From: Artemisia argyi
Lineage: Eukaryota > Streptophyta > Magnoliopsida > Asterales > Asteraceae
Length of the DNA stretch: 64,000 bases
Direction: 5' to 3'
NCBI GenBank assembly: GCA_030686995.1
Contig: CM060691.1
Coordinates: forward strand, 61,784,338 to 61,848,337
Positions 11,937 to 22,930 of the stretch are shown in pieces (within the stretch, counting starts at the first letter, position 1; every line of letters starts with the position of its first letter). Position numbers and translations under genes: made by a program. The notes beneath the pieces are model-generated. The model was not told where the DNA came from and did not search any database. It worked only from the letters and a program-made list of their open reading frames with translations.

Positions 11937-13220
11937 CTACGTGACCTCATCGTTGGTTTCACTCTCTAGGTCATCTCCTATATCGGTATTGCTATCATAG
12001 TGCAAGTATTTCGGGTCCTCGAACTCAAAGACATCTTTTCGATACTTGGACCCAAGTTTACTAACTTCCTTAAAGAATCCACATGATAAATCAGAAGTGT
12101 TCTTACATCTTCTCCGAACATCTTCATCACATAAGATAAGTTGAGAACTTAGCTTATCAAGCCCGTCACAATCGACTCCTTTGAGATCCCTTCTCTTGTA
12201 TGGCGTTTGGTATGACACTCTCCTAATTCCATCAGCGAAGGTCATGATTCCATTCCGGTTATCAACCATTAAATTAGTGATTTCACAAAAGGGTGCTCCG
12301 AAAATAACTTGTGACAACCTTGGGTCGACATAGTCTTCGATGTTGTCCACGATCGTAAATTCCATTGTGAATGCCATATTTCCTACGAATACCTGGATTT
12401 CATGATCTCTACCAGCAACGTTTTCTCCCTTATAAATCATCCCACATCTGCAGATATTGTTATAGTGGAATAGGGACATAAAATTCTTAGGTAGGAATAC
12501 GTTAATGTAGACATTATCGAAATACTTATGACCAATCATGCAGGGGATTTTGAGATTATGCGGATCACGCCGCCTTATCCTCCCCGATCCTCCATCCCTT
12601 GATCCATATAGATTCCCTTCCAGTGATGGACGGTACTCGTACACCTCCTCATTACCCCTACGAAATATTACCTTCTTGACTCCATTGGTGAATAATGCAC
12701 TACCATCCTTCTCATCAAGGATTACTCCCGATTCATTGACAAATGGTTTACCGAGAACGAGGTAAGTTAATGTAAGATTAGTGATAAGGTCTATGTCATC
12801 GACCACGGTGAGGTTGATGTTATAGACAAATTCCCTAATCATAACTGATAAATCTTTTATTACCCCGGCATTATTGATTCTTTCATCCAATGTGCGTTCA
12901 GCGAAAGCTTCGTTGTAAAGGGAAAGGGGGATTATGTTGACAGGGAGGTTAGGATCTATATGAGTATCGGTTAAGGGCCTCTCCCTAATCGTGCAGGAAA
13001 TCCTGAAAACTTTAGATTTGCTTCCCTTAGTCCTATCACTACTCCCTTTAGTCATATCCACCAGATTTTTCTCGGGTTCCTCTATAACAGATTTACCCAA
13101 AATTGCTGGATTCCACGTATGCTCTTCCAATCTCTCTTTCACTTCATCCGACTTGCTAGACTCTTGAGTGACAGAGTCCTCGAATGAGTTGGTAGGGCTC
13201 TTGGACAACTCTGGTCTAAC
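11937..13220 (-). CDS. Tandem retropepsin-like ORF of element B, catalytic motif absent
   Basis: An open frame of about 425 codons follows gag. Its N-terminal ~55 residues are polar. Two similar segments follow (roughly residues 70-200 and 220-340). Each matches the retropepsin order of Athila pol: an N..PLSLYNE-type stretch, then (V)G..F...F.IVD, then a VIFGAPF or YLVLGKPF stretch corresponding to LILGRGF in element A, then a hydrophobic strand ending FADG or FTNG. The catalytic D-(S/T/L)-G-A of the active enzyme is not there; the first segment has DPNLPVN and the second CMIGHKYF. No in-frame ATG lies near the start: the frame opens after a TGA and its first Met is about codon 52. Expression as a gag fusion by recoding is possible. 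The tail is acidic. I infer a structural or binding role, not proteolysis. Confidence 0.6.
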   Translation of the reverse strand, partial: VRPELSKSPTNSFEDSVTQESSKSDEVKERLEEHTWNPAILGKSVIEEPEKNLVDMTKGSSDRTKGSKSKVFRISCTIRERPLTDTHIDPNLPVNIIPLSLYNEAFAERTLDERINNAGVIKDLSVMIREFVYNINLTVVDDIDLITNLTLTYLVLGKPFVNESGVILDEKDGSALFTNGVKKVIFRRGNEEVYEYRPSLEGNLYGSRDGGSGRIRRRDPHNLKIPCMIGHKYFDNVYINVFLPKNFMSLFHYNNICRCGMIYKGENVAGRDHEIQVFVGNMAFTMEFTIVDNIEDYVDPRLSQVIFGAPFCEITNLMVDNRNGIMTFADGIRRVSYQTPYKRRDLKGVDCDGLDKLSSQLILCDEDVRRRCKNTSDLSCGFFKEVSKLGSKYRKDVFEFEDPKYLHYDSNTDIGDDLESETNDEVT

Positions 13221-13318
13221 CTTGAGGTTTCATCCTTAGCTTTATGACCTATATTTCCAGCTGGTTGTTGGCTCTGGTTAGGTGTAGGAGCAGATATTGT
13301 GGTGATAGTGTTTACAAA

Positions 13319-13431
13319 ATGGATTGGCCCTAGGAGTTAACAGGGTCCCTTACATCTTTTACCTTAGGTGACATATGTTTAAAGAGTTGGATTGGCCCTA
13401 GGGAGTTAACAGGGTCCCTTACATCTTTTCA
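13319..13431. repeat. Partial tandem duplication (about 68-bp unit)
   Basis: A stretch starting TTGGATTGGCCCTAG and including AACAGGGTCCCTTACATC is repeated, with one extra G in the second copy. It lies between the end of gag and the retropepsin-like ORF of B, so it may have altered the gag stop or the link between frames. Confidence 0.8.
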
Positions 13432-14757
13432 CAGGGAAGGTTGGTTGATTCATGACGGTAACGGATTTGACCTCTTCAGCTTGAATCGATTCATTAACAG
13501 CGTGCTCTTTGATAGCATTTAACAGATTACAAATCTTGTTATTCATATCGGCTTGCTGTTGTCTAAATTTAGTCTCGAGCGTAGAGAGCTGTAATTCTTG
13601 AGATAGGATGAACTTTCGCAAAGCATCTTCATAGCTTTGCCTAGGAGTGCTCTGCGATGGAAAATGCTCGGACCATTCGAGTGGAGAGGAGTCATTGAAG
13701 GATACGCTCCGAGTTTGGTATCCTCTGAAATTAGGTTTATCCTTCCATACCTCATAGGCTTCGTCAAAGTTTCGAAGACCTCGACCAACGTGTGACGATG
13801 TGAATTCCTTATAAGCATGTTTTGGAAGCTCCATGCAGTTATGGGTTTCATGAGGGCCATTACGCAATTTACATGAAGAAGCAATTTTGCTCACTTGGCT
13901 TGAAGGCTTAGGAGCTTCGTAAGATTTCATGAGAAACTTGACTCGACCTTCAAGTTCCATGATCCTACGGTCGGGAGTGCTAGAATTGTTCGAAGGCAGA
14001 GATATTGCCTTGACCATTTTGTTCAAATCACGGGGATCATTCCAACTTTCGTTGTCATAGAGAGCAAGATCTTCTATGAGTTCCCATGATTCTTCTGCAC
14101 TTAGATCACGTAGCTTGCTACCGGCCAATTGGTCAATGGTTCGCCTTGTGGAGAGATCGATATGGTCATAGAAGATTTGGACTTGGAGCCAAAGATCTAT
14201 GCCATGATGAGGGACTTTTTGGAGTAAGTCCTTGAAACGAGTCCATGCTTCATATAGAGTTTCACCTTGACGTATTTGGAACATCAAGATATCGTTCTAA
14301 GCTTAGTAGTTCTCCCCGGTGGGAAGAATTGAGCAAGGAAACGAGTGGTCAGATCATCCCATGAGGTGATGGATCCCGCGGGTAAACGTTCAAGCCATTG
14401 ACTAGCTTGATCACGTAGAGAGAATTGGAATAGGCGTAATCGGGTTGACTCTCTAGTTGTAACATCAAGGTCTATAGAATCTACGATTTTAAGGAAGTCC
14501 TTGAGATGTTGGTTAGGATCTTCGGAACGAAGTCCATGGAATGTACATCCGCTTTGCACCAACCGGATGGTGTCGGATCGCAAGGGAGACACATTGGCTC
14601 CTTGGGTAAGCTCCATAGTATTTCGATAGCCTTGGTGGCTAGGTCGGGAATACTCTCCTAGAGTTCGGGGCCTAAGAGGTTGGTTTGCTAGTGGTGGGTT
14701 TTGTGGGTGGTCTTGTTGTGGTGGGTTGATGGGTTCAAAGATGTTACCACCTTCCAT
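13406..14757 (-). pseudogene. gag of element B, frameshifted
   Basis: This is a Ty3/gypsy gag of the retrotransposon_gag family. It starts at an ATG (14755-14757) with MEGGNIFEPINPPQQ. The capsid part includes QASQWLERLPAGSITSWDDL, FLAQFFP and GETLYEAWTRFKDLLQKVPHH. A missing base near 14298, compared with the uninterrupted gag of D, splits it into 14757-14284 and 14287-13406. The C-terminal part contains a zinc-knuckle relic, CKLRNGPHETHNC, which lacks the second Cys. A Gln-rich coiled region follows (about LSTLETKFRQQQADMNNKI). The product would normally form particles and package RNA. Confidence 0.9.
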
Positions 14758-14907
14758 GATGTCGGATGGTAAAAGTTACGAACAAAGGCACGAAGAAATA
14801 AGATAGACTAAAGAAAACCTAAAAATAAAAATAAAATCTTACTAGAAAGGATTCTAGCAAGTAGACCTAATAAAAAGAAATTCTAACCTAGACAATAACT
14901 ATTTCCC
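14758..14907. other. Leader remnant of B and deletion junction
   Basis: The leader of D (60537-60682) aligns here, but the sequence jumps from TATTTCCC to GGTGAGGG at 14907/14908. The deletion removed the primer-binding site and the terminal ~177 bases of the 5' LTR. Confidence 0.8.
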
Positions 14908-16141
14908 GGTGAGGGATGATTCTTTTTGTATTTTTATATTTTTATAAAAGCAAGTAAAAATCTCGGTTTTTAGAGGAGTGGGCGGAACTAGTTGCTAGTC
15001 AACTAACCCAATAACTAAGATGCAATCAAAATAAAATAACAAAAATGAAAATAAAGCTAATTACTAATGTGGTGTGAACAATAGATGGGAGAATTGGGTT
15101 TACTTAGATTTCACTACTCCCTAGATATCTTTTACAGGTTAATTGTTTGTTACAGTTGCGTGGATGACGGGTTATATTCCTTAATACCAATCGTGGGGTG
15201 GCGTACGTAATTCCCCAACTCTATAAGCTCCTACTTCACTCCTATGTCGAGCCTGCAAGAAGCTCCTAACATGAGATCACTAGAATTCGCTCATGCATTA
15301 AATACAACCATAAAAACCTTAGTACGCATTGGTTCATGTTTCTTAAGACGTTCAAGCAAGTTACACAATGGAGATCTGCTAGTTTTCTTAAGCCTAACAT
15401 CGAAATCATTCATCCATTATAACTATAAACAAGCAATCAACCTATAATCAACATCTAGGTTTCATTACATCTAAGCAAACACACAAGAGATCTAGCCTTG
15501 CATGTTAAAATCAAGACAAGCGTATGATATATTCAAACAACACATAGACATATTGAATGAATTAAAAGGATACTTATCTCAATTGAACATGAAGGGTTTC
15601 AAAGGGTGAAAACCCTTGAAAATACTATAAAAGTCGTGCTAGGGTTTATTAAGTTCGACCATAAAATTCTCCTCTCTTTAGAATGAAAATTACAAAGACT
15701 ATATATAGATTTACTAAGGTGACGGCGTCAAGAAGAAAATTCTGACGCCGTCAACCCGCCGCCAAAAATATAATCGGATTGCCTAGATCCAGATCTGACG
15801 CCGTCATGTGTAATGTTGCTCTGGGCTGTCACCACTTTTACTCTTGACGCCTTTGCCTTGACGCCGTCACGTTTTCTCTGGGCCGTCACCAAAATTGCTC
15901 TTGACGCCGTCATCAAAATCTTCTTGACGCCGTCAGGTACTGTTCCCAGCAAGGAAAATTAAGACTTTGCCGTTTCTTCACTTTTATGCTCAAAAAACGT
16001 CCAAAATGCTTCCTTTTCAAGAATTCACTCCCAAAGTACCTAAAATCACAAAAGGAACGATTTAGGGCAATATTTGTTCAAATAAAATTCAAATTCCGAC
16101 TTAAAGGACCCCCTAAAAATGGATCATTTTTTGCCTCATCA
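14908..16141 (-). mobile_element. 5' LTR of element B, truncated
   Basis: It matches the 3' LTR from 8387 onward and ends in GCCTCATCA. It lacks the part equivalent to 8210-8386. It retains the TGACG palindrome cluster (about 15719-15936) and the TATA box next to it. Confidence 0.92.
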
Positions 16142-17197
16142 CTTTCTTTAACTAAAAATAGTTTACAGTACATAAACTAAACATAAAGTTAACTAAGTTA
16201 AAGTATTACATGCCATATGAGGCTTCTACACCTTACTACTTATACTACGAGTCTAAAAATCATCCACCACCTCTTCCACATGGCTTCCTGTTGTAATTGA
16301 GAGTCCCAATGGCTCTATTCTTGATAAATGACCAAATCCCCATCGTTAATTTGCACCTTGCTTCATCTCAGCCTTTGATTGAGTTTTTCCCACCAATAAT
16401 CAAAATGGGCAAGTAATAGTGGGACGGGTTAGAGCATTAAATGGAGTGGAGGGGGGTTGGTTTGGTTGGTGAAGGATTATTAATGAAGGTGGCTTGGTTG
16501 GTGAAAAGGTGGAGGGGGGGGGGGGGAGACAGACTTGCAGGTTTTTAGGGGGGAAGGGGACGTGTTTGACCCTCGTTGACCTTGGGGTGTTTAATATTAA
16601 AATGGGTGTGGGCCGTGGGGTGGTGATGGGCTTAAGGGTTTGGTTTGGTCTTGGATTTGTGGATTGGGTAATAATAACAAAAAGGGATCCGTTTGGTGTA
16701 GGTATTATTACAAGGACCATTTTTGTAATTTTGCAAAAGGGAAGGGCTGAAGTTGTATATTCCCCAAAGCTATCCAAAGGACCATTTTTTCCACATATCA
16801 ATAATCCAAGAACCAATTTTGCATTTTCCACTTTTCAAAATTCCCAGGGACCTAATTTGCCAACTTTGAAACTTCAAGGACCAATTTTGCAATTATTTGA
16901 AACATTTGAAATAATTGACCCAAGTATCAATGTTTGACTTTCAAAAAACTTAGGTTGACTTTTCTTTAAAAATAAATGCATAGGGACTATTTTTGACAAG
17001 TCTTGAAACTTGGAGGACTGAAACTGCCAATATTGCAAACATTGATTATTTTTCATTTGTTTTTGCTCATTTTGCATTTAAAACATATAAAACACAATCC
17101 CTGGGATAATTTCAGTATTTTGATGACTTTTTGTTTGTTTTTGTATGTTTCGCAGTTCAGATTTGATAAAAAATGATGAGTGTTTGAGCACTCATCA
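16142..17197 (-). mobile_element. 3' LTR of element A, proximal part
   Basis: This continues the LTR after element B and matches 27236-28289. It includes a run of G (about 16516-16525) and loosely repeated AGGGACC/AGTCCCT words spaced about 40 bases apart. Open frames of 143 and 147 codons here recur in the other LTR only because the LTRs are copies. Confidence 0.92.
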
Positions 17198-17232
17198 ATC
17201 CCCCACACTAAACTATTGCTAGTCCCTAGCAA
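17198..17232 (-). promoter_or_regulatory. Polypurine tract and hairpin of element A
   Basis: On the minus strand AGTGTGGGGGAT abuts the 3' LTR. Just upstream TTGCTA-GGGAC-TAGCAA forms a 6-bp stem with a 5-base loop (17216-17232). Confidence 0.7.
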
Positions 17233-17246
17233 TCTTTTTAGAAAAC

Positions 17247-17620
17247 ATAATGGATTTGAATCTCTTTACCAAAAGCCATTACTTCTGGAGTAGTCAAATG
17301 TTTCAGTTCAAGTAAGAACCATGGTACACCGATAACCATGTGATTTTGAGCAAACCGCCAGCTTTCAACGGTTTTGATTTGTCTTTACCAGAAGCCGTTT
17401 GCTTCTGGACTAGCCAACTCTTGATGAACACAGTCAACATCTTGGTGAGCTGATTACTAATTATGGCTTTCCACTGCCTTTACCACAAGCCATAATCTTG
17501 CGGGCTAGCCAACTCTTTCACTTTTTAGGATATGGCGAGTTGAGATACCATACAATTTTGGGCAAATTGCAAGCCGTCAACGGATTTGAGTTATGTTTAC
17601 CAAGATCCATTTGCTCCTGG
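17247..17620 (-). repeat. Array of four pseudoknot-like RNA units in element A
   Basis: Four diverged tandem units each have a 7-bp stem with a 6-7-base loop. The loop complement lies about 15-17 bases downstream. Plus-strand positions of downstream arm, stem arm, loop and stem arm are: 17247-17253, 17269-17275, 17276-17281, 17282-17288; 17366-17371, 17388-17394, 17395-17401, 17402-17408; 17460-17466, 17483-17489, 17490-17496, 17497-17503; 17578-17583, 17600-17606, 17607-17613, 17614-17620. Stem and loop sequences differ between units while pairing is largely kept; the fourth unit has one stem mismatch. The conserved core after the stem is GGTAAA. Function is unknown. Confidence 0.65.
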
Positions 17621-18070
17621 ATTAGCCAATCCCTTTGTCGGTTAGACATGGCGGACTGATAACCACAAAATTTTTGAAATAAAGTGAAAAAAAAAATTGA
17701 AAATTTTGGCCAAAAACGGGGGTACTAGGAGATATAATGTGATAAAATTCGCTAGAATTCCCCCCCCCCCACACACTTAGAATTGAATATTGTCCTCAAT
17801 ATTCAAAGTCCCGGCTATTATGCCGACTCTTTGAACGAAAAAAGGAAATATTCAAAACTAACTGTGGAAACACCATTTTTCACTTTATTTCTATACATAC
17901 ACATTTTTTTTCTTCTGAAATATACATATATACATTTCAAACAGCAAGGGACGGCCACTCCCCCACACTTAGTTGGAAGAAAGTATAAAGAAATCAGAGA
18001 TATGGGTGAAAACCCATATTGTGCTACTGTTTTTGTTCATCGAGTCGCTAGCTTGACTCGATCCCCGAAT
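17621..18070. other. Untranslated interval of element A
   Basis: Between the integrase C-terminus and the structured array lies noncoding DNA with a C run (17761-17770) and two CCCCCACACTTAG blocks that read CTAAGTGTGGGGG on the element strand. These are polypurine-like and may act as internal plus-strand primers. Confidence 0.45.
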
Positions 18071-18520
18071 TCAATTGTCCTTGGGGAAAGTTTGGAGATC
18101 CGGGACAACCATGGATGGTATGTCCTCTCCAAAGTAATGTTTCAACCGATGTCCATTCACTTTGAAATTCGGACCGTCATTTTGAGATAATTCGACGGTG
18201 CCATAAGGATAAACCTTTGCGATAGTGAATGGACCAGTCCAACGGGTTTTTAGCTTTCCCGAGAAGATCTTGAGTCTAGAGTTGAAAAGAAGGACTCGAT
18301 CACCAACGTTAAAAACGCGGTTCTTGATTTTGGAGTCATGAATCTTCTTTGTCTTTTCTTTAGAGATCAAAGAGTTCTCCTAAGCTTGATCACGAAGTTC
18401 ATTTAATTCACTCAGTTGAACTTTCCTATGATCACCCGCAGTTTTGAGGTCAAAATTTGCATGCTTGAGAGCACAGTAGGCTTTCTGCTCAAGCTCGATC
18501 GGTAGATGGCACGCATTCCC
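18071..18520 (-). pseudogene. Integrase C-terminal domain of element A
   Basis: The frame encodes the domain that binds DNA at the end of gypsy integrases: FNVGDRVLLFNSRLKIFSGK, then RWTGPFTIAKVYPYGTVEL, and ends GHRLKHYFGED...FPKDN. Upstream in the same frame are recognisable KAYCALKHANFDLKTAGDH residues interrupted by stops at 18521 and 18380. Confidence 0.9.
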
Positions 18521-18946
18521 TTACACAAGCTTGTAAGGCATACACCCGATGGGTGTTTTGTAAGCCGTACGGAAAGCCCAAAGTGCATTATCTAATTTAT
18601 CCGACCACGATGCACGATTTTCACCTACAGTTCTTTCCAAGATCCTCTTAATGCCCCGATTGGAAACTTCTACTTGTCCACTTGTTTGAGGGTGGTACGT
18701 AGTAGAAAGACGGTGAGTTACACCGTACTTTTGCATGACTTTATCGAATTTGTCATTATAGAAGTGCGTACCACGATCACTAATAATAGCACGTGGAGTT
18801 CTAAATTGGGCAAAAAGAGCTTTCAAAAATTTCACAACTACTCGGGCATCATTTGTGGGTAAAACTTTTGCTTCGACCCATTTTGACAAATAGTCAACCG
18901 CTACGAGTATATACTTGTTACCATGAGAAGATGGAAATGGCCCCAT
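18521..18946 (-). pseudogene. Integrase catalytic core of element A
   Basis: Residues of the DDE core are present: D in [14 protein letters not shown] in IISDRGTHF and E in [13 protein letters not shown]. The frame is cut off upstream by a small deletion (FDVWG joined wrongly to the [10 protein letters not shown] stretch) and ends at a TAA after YKLV. The enzyme would insert element cDNA; here it is not translatable as one chain. Confidence 0.92.
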
Positions 18947-19662
18947 ACGTCAAAAATTTCACAAACATCAATTGCATTTTGAGGCATTTCATTCTTTTGT
19001 GAAATATTCCCGTGACGTTGACAAGCGTCACAGGACTTGACCAATTCTTGGGCGTCCTTATAGATTGTGGGCCAATAATAGCCGGAATCAAACACCTTTT
19101 TGGCGGTGTAGTTTGGATTGTGGTGGCCCCCTGTGGGACCAGCATGGCAAGCCTTTAAAATTTCAGCGGCTTCCTGACCATACACATACCGCCGGATGAC
19201 TTGATCCGCGCAAATTTTGAAAAGATAGGGGTCGTCCCAGAAATAGTGTTTTACATCTTTGAAAAATTTATTTTTTTGTTGGGACGACATCCCTTTCACA
19301 ACAAAGTTACCCGCATGGTAATTAGCAAAATCGGTAAACCATGGGGTAATCGAGTCTCCACGAAAAGAAACTGCATTGAGGGTTTCGAGAGGAAATGTTT
19401 CATTTATTTCCTTTTTCTCGAAAGCATCTTGATGAGGGTTTTCAAGACGGGAGAGATGATCAGCAGCTAGGTTCTCGGCTCCTTTTTTATCACGAATAAT
19501 GATATCAAATTCTTGCAAGAGGAGAACCCAATGGAGTAGTCTCGGCTTTGCATCTTGTTTTGCAAAGAGATATTTCAAAGCCGAGTGATCCGTATACACT
19601 ATGCTCTTGGTCAATATCAAGTATGGCCGGAATTTTTCAAAGGCATACACCACAGCTAATAA
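18947..19662 (-). pseudogene. RNase H and integrase zinc-binding region of element A
   Basis: The part nearest RT is the RNase H tail ([48 protein letters not shown]). The integrase N-terminal zinc domain follows, with H...H in [13 protein letters not shown] and CxxC in [13 protein letters not shown] at 19663-19665 at a Glu position separates it from RT. In an intact element this is continuous pol. Confidence 0.92.
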
Positions 19663-21645
19663 TTATTTTTCAGTGGTGGTGTAATGACTTTGAGCCTCGG
19701 TCATAGTTTTGCTCGCATGGTGTATAGGCTGAAAGTGTTTTGTTTTTTGTTGCCCCAAGACTGCCCCTATCGCGTAATCACTAGCATCACACATGAGTTC
19801 GAAGGGCAAGTCCCAATCAGGGGCAACAAGAATCGGTGCCTCAGTAAGCTTTTTCTTTAATGTTTCAAAAGCTTCGATGCACTCGGGGGAGAAGATAAAA
19901 GGAGCATCCTTCTCGAGGAGATGGGTCATAGGCCAGGCGAATTTAGAAAAATCTTGAATAAACCTACGATAGAAATCGGCATGACCCAAAAAGCTCCTAA
20001 CACCTTTTACGGTTGTGGGATGAGGTAATTTTGCAATGACATCCACTTTGGCTCTGTCAACCTCAATCCCGTTCTTTGAAATTTTATGGCCGAGGACAAT
20101 GCCCTCTTTGACCATAAAGTGACTCTTCTCCCAATTTAGACATAACTTTGTATCTTCACAACGTTTGAGCATGTTGTCTAAATGGGAGAGACATGCTTGA
20201 AACGAATTCCCAGTGACCGAGAAATCGTCCATAAAGACCTCCATAGTTTTCCCGATCATGTCGGAAAATATGGCCATCATACATCTTTGAAACGTGCCTA
20301 GAGCATTACATAATCCAAATGGCATACGTTTATAAGCAAAAGTTCCATAGGGGCACATGAAAGTGGTCTTTTCCTGATCCTGCGGATCAATGGGAATCTG
20401 AAAGTACCCAGAGAAACCATCGAGGAAGCAATAGTACTCATTCCCCGCTAATCTCTCGAGCATCTGATCCATAAAGGGCAGAGGAAAATGGTCTTTGCGG
20501 GTAGCGTCATTTAACTTGCGATAGTCAATGCAGACACGCCAACCCATAACCAATCGATTTGGAATCAACTCATTTTCCTCGTTTGTGACAACAATAATTC
20601 CACCCTTTTTTGGAACACAATGTATTGGGCTCACCCAAGGACTGTCCGAGATAGGGTAAATCAATCCGGCATCAAGAAGTTTTAAAACTTCTTCTTTGAT
20701 GACCTCATGAATTTTGGGATTCACCCTTCTTTGTTGTTGGACTGCTGGTTTGAAGTCATCCTCCATTAAAATATTGTGGGTACAAAATTCAGGGTCAATG
20801 CCCTTGATGTCGGAGAGTCTCCAAGCAATTGCTTGTTTATGTGACTTCAAAACCGTGATTAGAGCAGCCTTTTCCTCAACACTTAAATCTTTAGCAATTG
20901 TTACGGGTAATTTATCATCACCCTCCAGAAATGCATATTCAAGATGAGGCGGCAAGTCCTTAAGTTCAACCTCAGGAAAGTCATCAGTTTTTTCAACATT
21001 TTTTACCTCCTCTTTATGAAGTGTTTGTGGTAGAACAGGAAGAGGAGAGGGATCTTCGTTTAATAATTTCTCAAGCAGGAGAATATCCCTCTCGGGGTCA
21101 ATCTCTTGGTTATCGATTCCATCGGGAATCGAATCACTTTTGAGAAAGGCCTCAATTTCTTCTAAGACGAAGTCACTTCCCTCAAACGGAGTGAGGGAAG
21201 GAGAAGAATTGGCAATGATGGGGTAAGAAGATGGAGTGAAGTTTTCACTCGGAGAATCATCAAGGAAACCTAAAACCTCTTGAGAGTACTCCCCAGCAGC
21301 AATATCGATGACATCTATTTGGTTCACCGAATCAGAGTCATAATTGGAGGAGTACCTCGAAGTTTGATCGAGGTTGAAGGTGATGGCTTCAGTTCCAACA
21401 CGCAATGTGATCTCTTGCTCAAATACATCGATGAGAGCACGCCCAGTTCTAAGGAATCCCCTTCCAAGAATGAGAGGGACCCTTGAATCGGCATCAAAGT
21501 CAACAATCACAAAATCTGCTGGAAAATGGAACTTTCCTACTTTAATGAATACGTCCTCGGCAATGCCAAGTGGACGAGAAATTGATCGATCGGCAAGCTC
21601 TAAAGTCATGCACGTGGGAGTGAGTTCGGAAAGAGAGAGTTTCTT
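19663..21645 (-). pseudogene. Protease C-terminal part and reverse transcriptase of element A
   Basis: The longest open piece of A (about 650 codons). It starts with the second half of the retropepsin fold (TLELADRSISRPLGIAED, VIVDFDADSRVPLILGRGFL, DVFEQEITLRVG). An acidic linker follows, then RT: LLDAGLIYPISDSPWVSPI, WRVCIDYRKLNDATRKDHFP, RMPFGLCNA and catalytic FMDD at 20224-20235, then IVLGHKIS, GHADFYRRFI and the start of RNase H (DASDYAIGAVLGQ). It is closed by a TAA at a Glu codon. The TGA at 21646 upstream cuts it from the protease active site. Confidence 0.95.
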
Positions 21646-22480
21646 TCACACAGAATATGGCATCAGGTTAATGCTAGCACCTAGATCAGCCAAGGCGAAG
21701 CATTCAACCACACCCGGAAAAATACAAGGAATGGGAAATTTCCCGGGGTCTCCAAGCTTCTCGGGAAGCTTGTTCAAGAGAACTGCTGAGCAGTGCTCAT
21801 TCAAGGGAGTTCTAGCCATCTCAAAGAGTTTTTCCTTATTACTTAACAGATTCTTGATTGTTGATGCAAACTTGGGCATCAAAAGAATAGCGTCCGCGAA
21901 GCTAATGTCAAAGTGCAAATATTTGCAGATTTGGAAAAATTTATCCATTTGGTGACTAGCCTTTTCGCGGAGCTTTTGTTCATTGAGACGTGATGGATAA
22001 GGAATAGAAGTTTTGGATTTAGGGTTGTCCACTGGAGTCTCTGGTGGTTCAAAGACAACTCCAGGCTTACATCTGGTTTCTAGAATAACCTGAGGTTGGA
22101 CGTGTGTTGTACTTCGTGAGCTAGGAGGTTGCACTTTATCCTTTGTCACCTCAGGTTCACGTTCCACTACCTTTGGAGGAGAGGAAGAAGAGGTAGTAGG
22201 AATCGCGGGTTCATCAAATGAAGCACCACTTCTTGTTGTGATCGCCTTAGCATCGCCCCTCGGGTTAGCGATCATGTTGCTCGGTAGAGTAGTACCTGAG
22301 CCCGAGGGTCGATCATTTAAAGACTTCTTGATATCAGAAATCTGGCTGACTAGAAACTTGTTCAACTCTTCATGGGATTTCATAAATTGCTTTAACAATT
22401 CATCAGATGAAGGCCCAGTAGGAACAATAGCTTGAGGTAGATTATTGAAATTTTGAGCTCGATTGTTTTGGTTGGGCGGT
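21646..22480 (-). pseudogene. Gag-protease linker and protease active-site part of element A
   Basis: The frame contains LLKQFMKSHEELNKFLVSQ, a Ser/Pro-rich linker, IPYPSRLNEQKLREKA, the MPKFASTIKNLL block typical of Athila, and the aspartic protease motif DLGASINLMP near 21660-21690. The D-L-G-A catalytic motif is intact. A TGA at 21646-21648 in place of Trp ends the frame, and a frameshift near 22480 separates it from the upstream linker. Confidence 0.9.
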
Positions 22481-22930
22481 TGAAATTTCCTTGATTTTGA
22501 TGTTGGAAATTCCCTTGATTCTGGTTGTTGTTTCCATGAAAATTCCCGGGATTGAAATTACCCTGACCTTGGTTTCGATTAAAGTTTCCTTGATTTTGAT
22601 ATTGGAAACCTTGGGTTTGATTTTGAAAACCGTGACCCTGATTGAAGTTACCTTGGTTTTGAAAACCTTGGTTCACTCTATTTTGATTTTGGCCACAGTT
22701 TTGGACATTTTTTGGTTTTGATTAAAACCGGGAGGTCCAGGGTAGTGATGATGAGGACGATAGTTCGGGTCCATAGGAGGGAGGTATTGATTGCCTCCTT
22801 GATTTTGGGACCCGACGACAGCATGAGCTTCATATGGAGTACCATTAGTAGTTATGCAATTGTAGTAGGCATGCGGCCCACCACAGGTTACACATACTTC
22901 CATTTTTTTAACCTCAGTAGGTGGAGGATG
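22481..22930 (-). pseudogene. Zinc knuckle and Asn/Gln-rich linker of element A gag
   Basis: The zinc knuckle CVTCGGPHAYYNC (22856-22894; C-x2-C-x3-H-x4-C) is intact. It leads into a low-complexity linker of repeated FQNQ, NQGNFN units. The frame shifts near 22695 and again near 22480. The knuckle spacing CGGPH matches the two knuckles in the element C ORF. Confidence 0.88.

Larger units (their letters stand above)
8210..16141 (-). mobile_element. Non-autonomous Athila-like element B (gag plus unusual ORF)
   Basis: The element is inserted in the 3' LTR of element A, with CTTTC duplicated at 8205-8209 and 16142-16146. Its LTRs are 8210-9501 (3') and 14908-16141 (5', truncated). Internally it has a gag and one further ORF but no RT, RNase H or integrase, so it must rely on another element's enzymes. 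Element D (from 48503) has the same LTR, primer-binding site and gag. The 5' LTR end and primer-binding site of B are deleted, so this copy can no longer be copied by normal priming. Confidence 0.92.

Noticed and set aside
16400..16937. Open frames of 143 and 147 codons on opposite strands, repeated at 27492-28029
   Set aside because: They recur only because the two LTRs of element A are copies; composition is G- or P-rich low complexity with no family signature.
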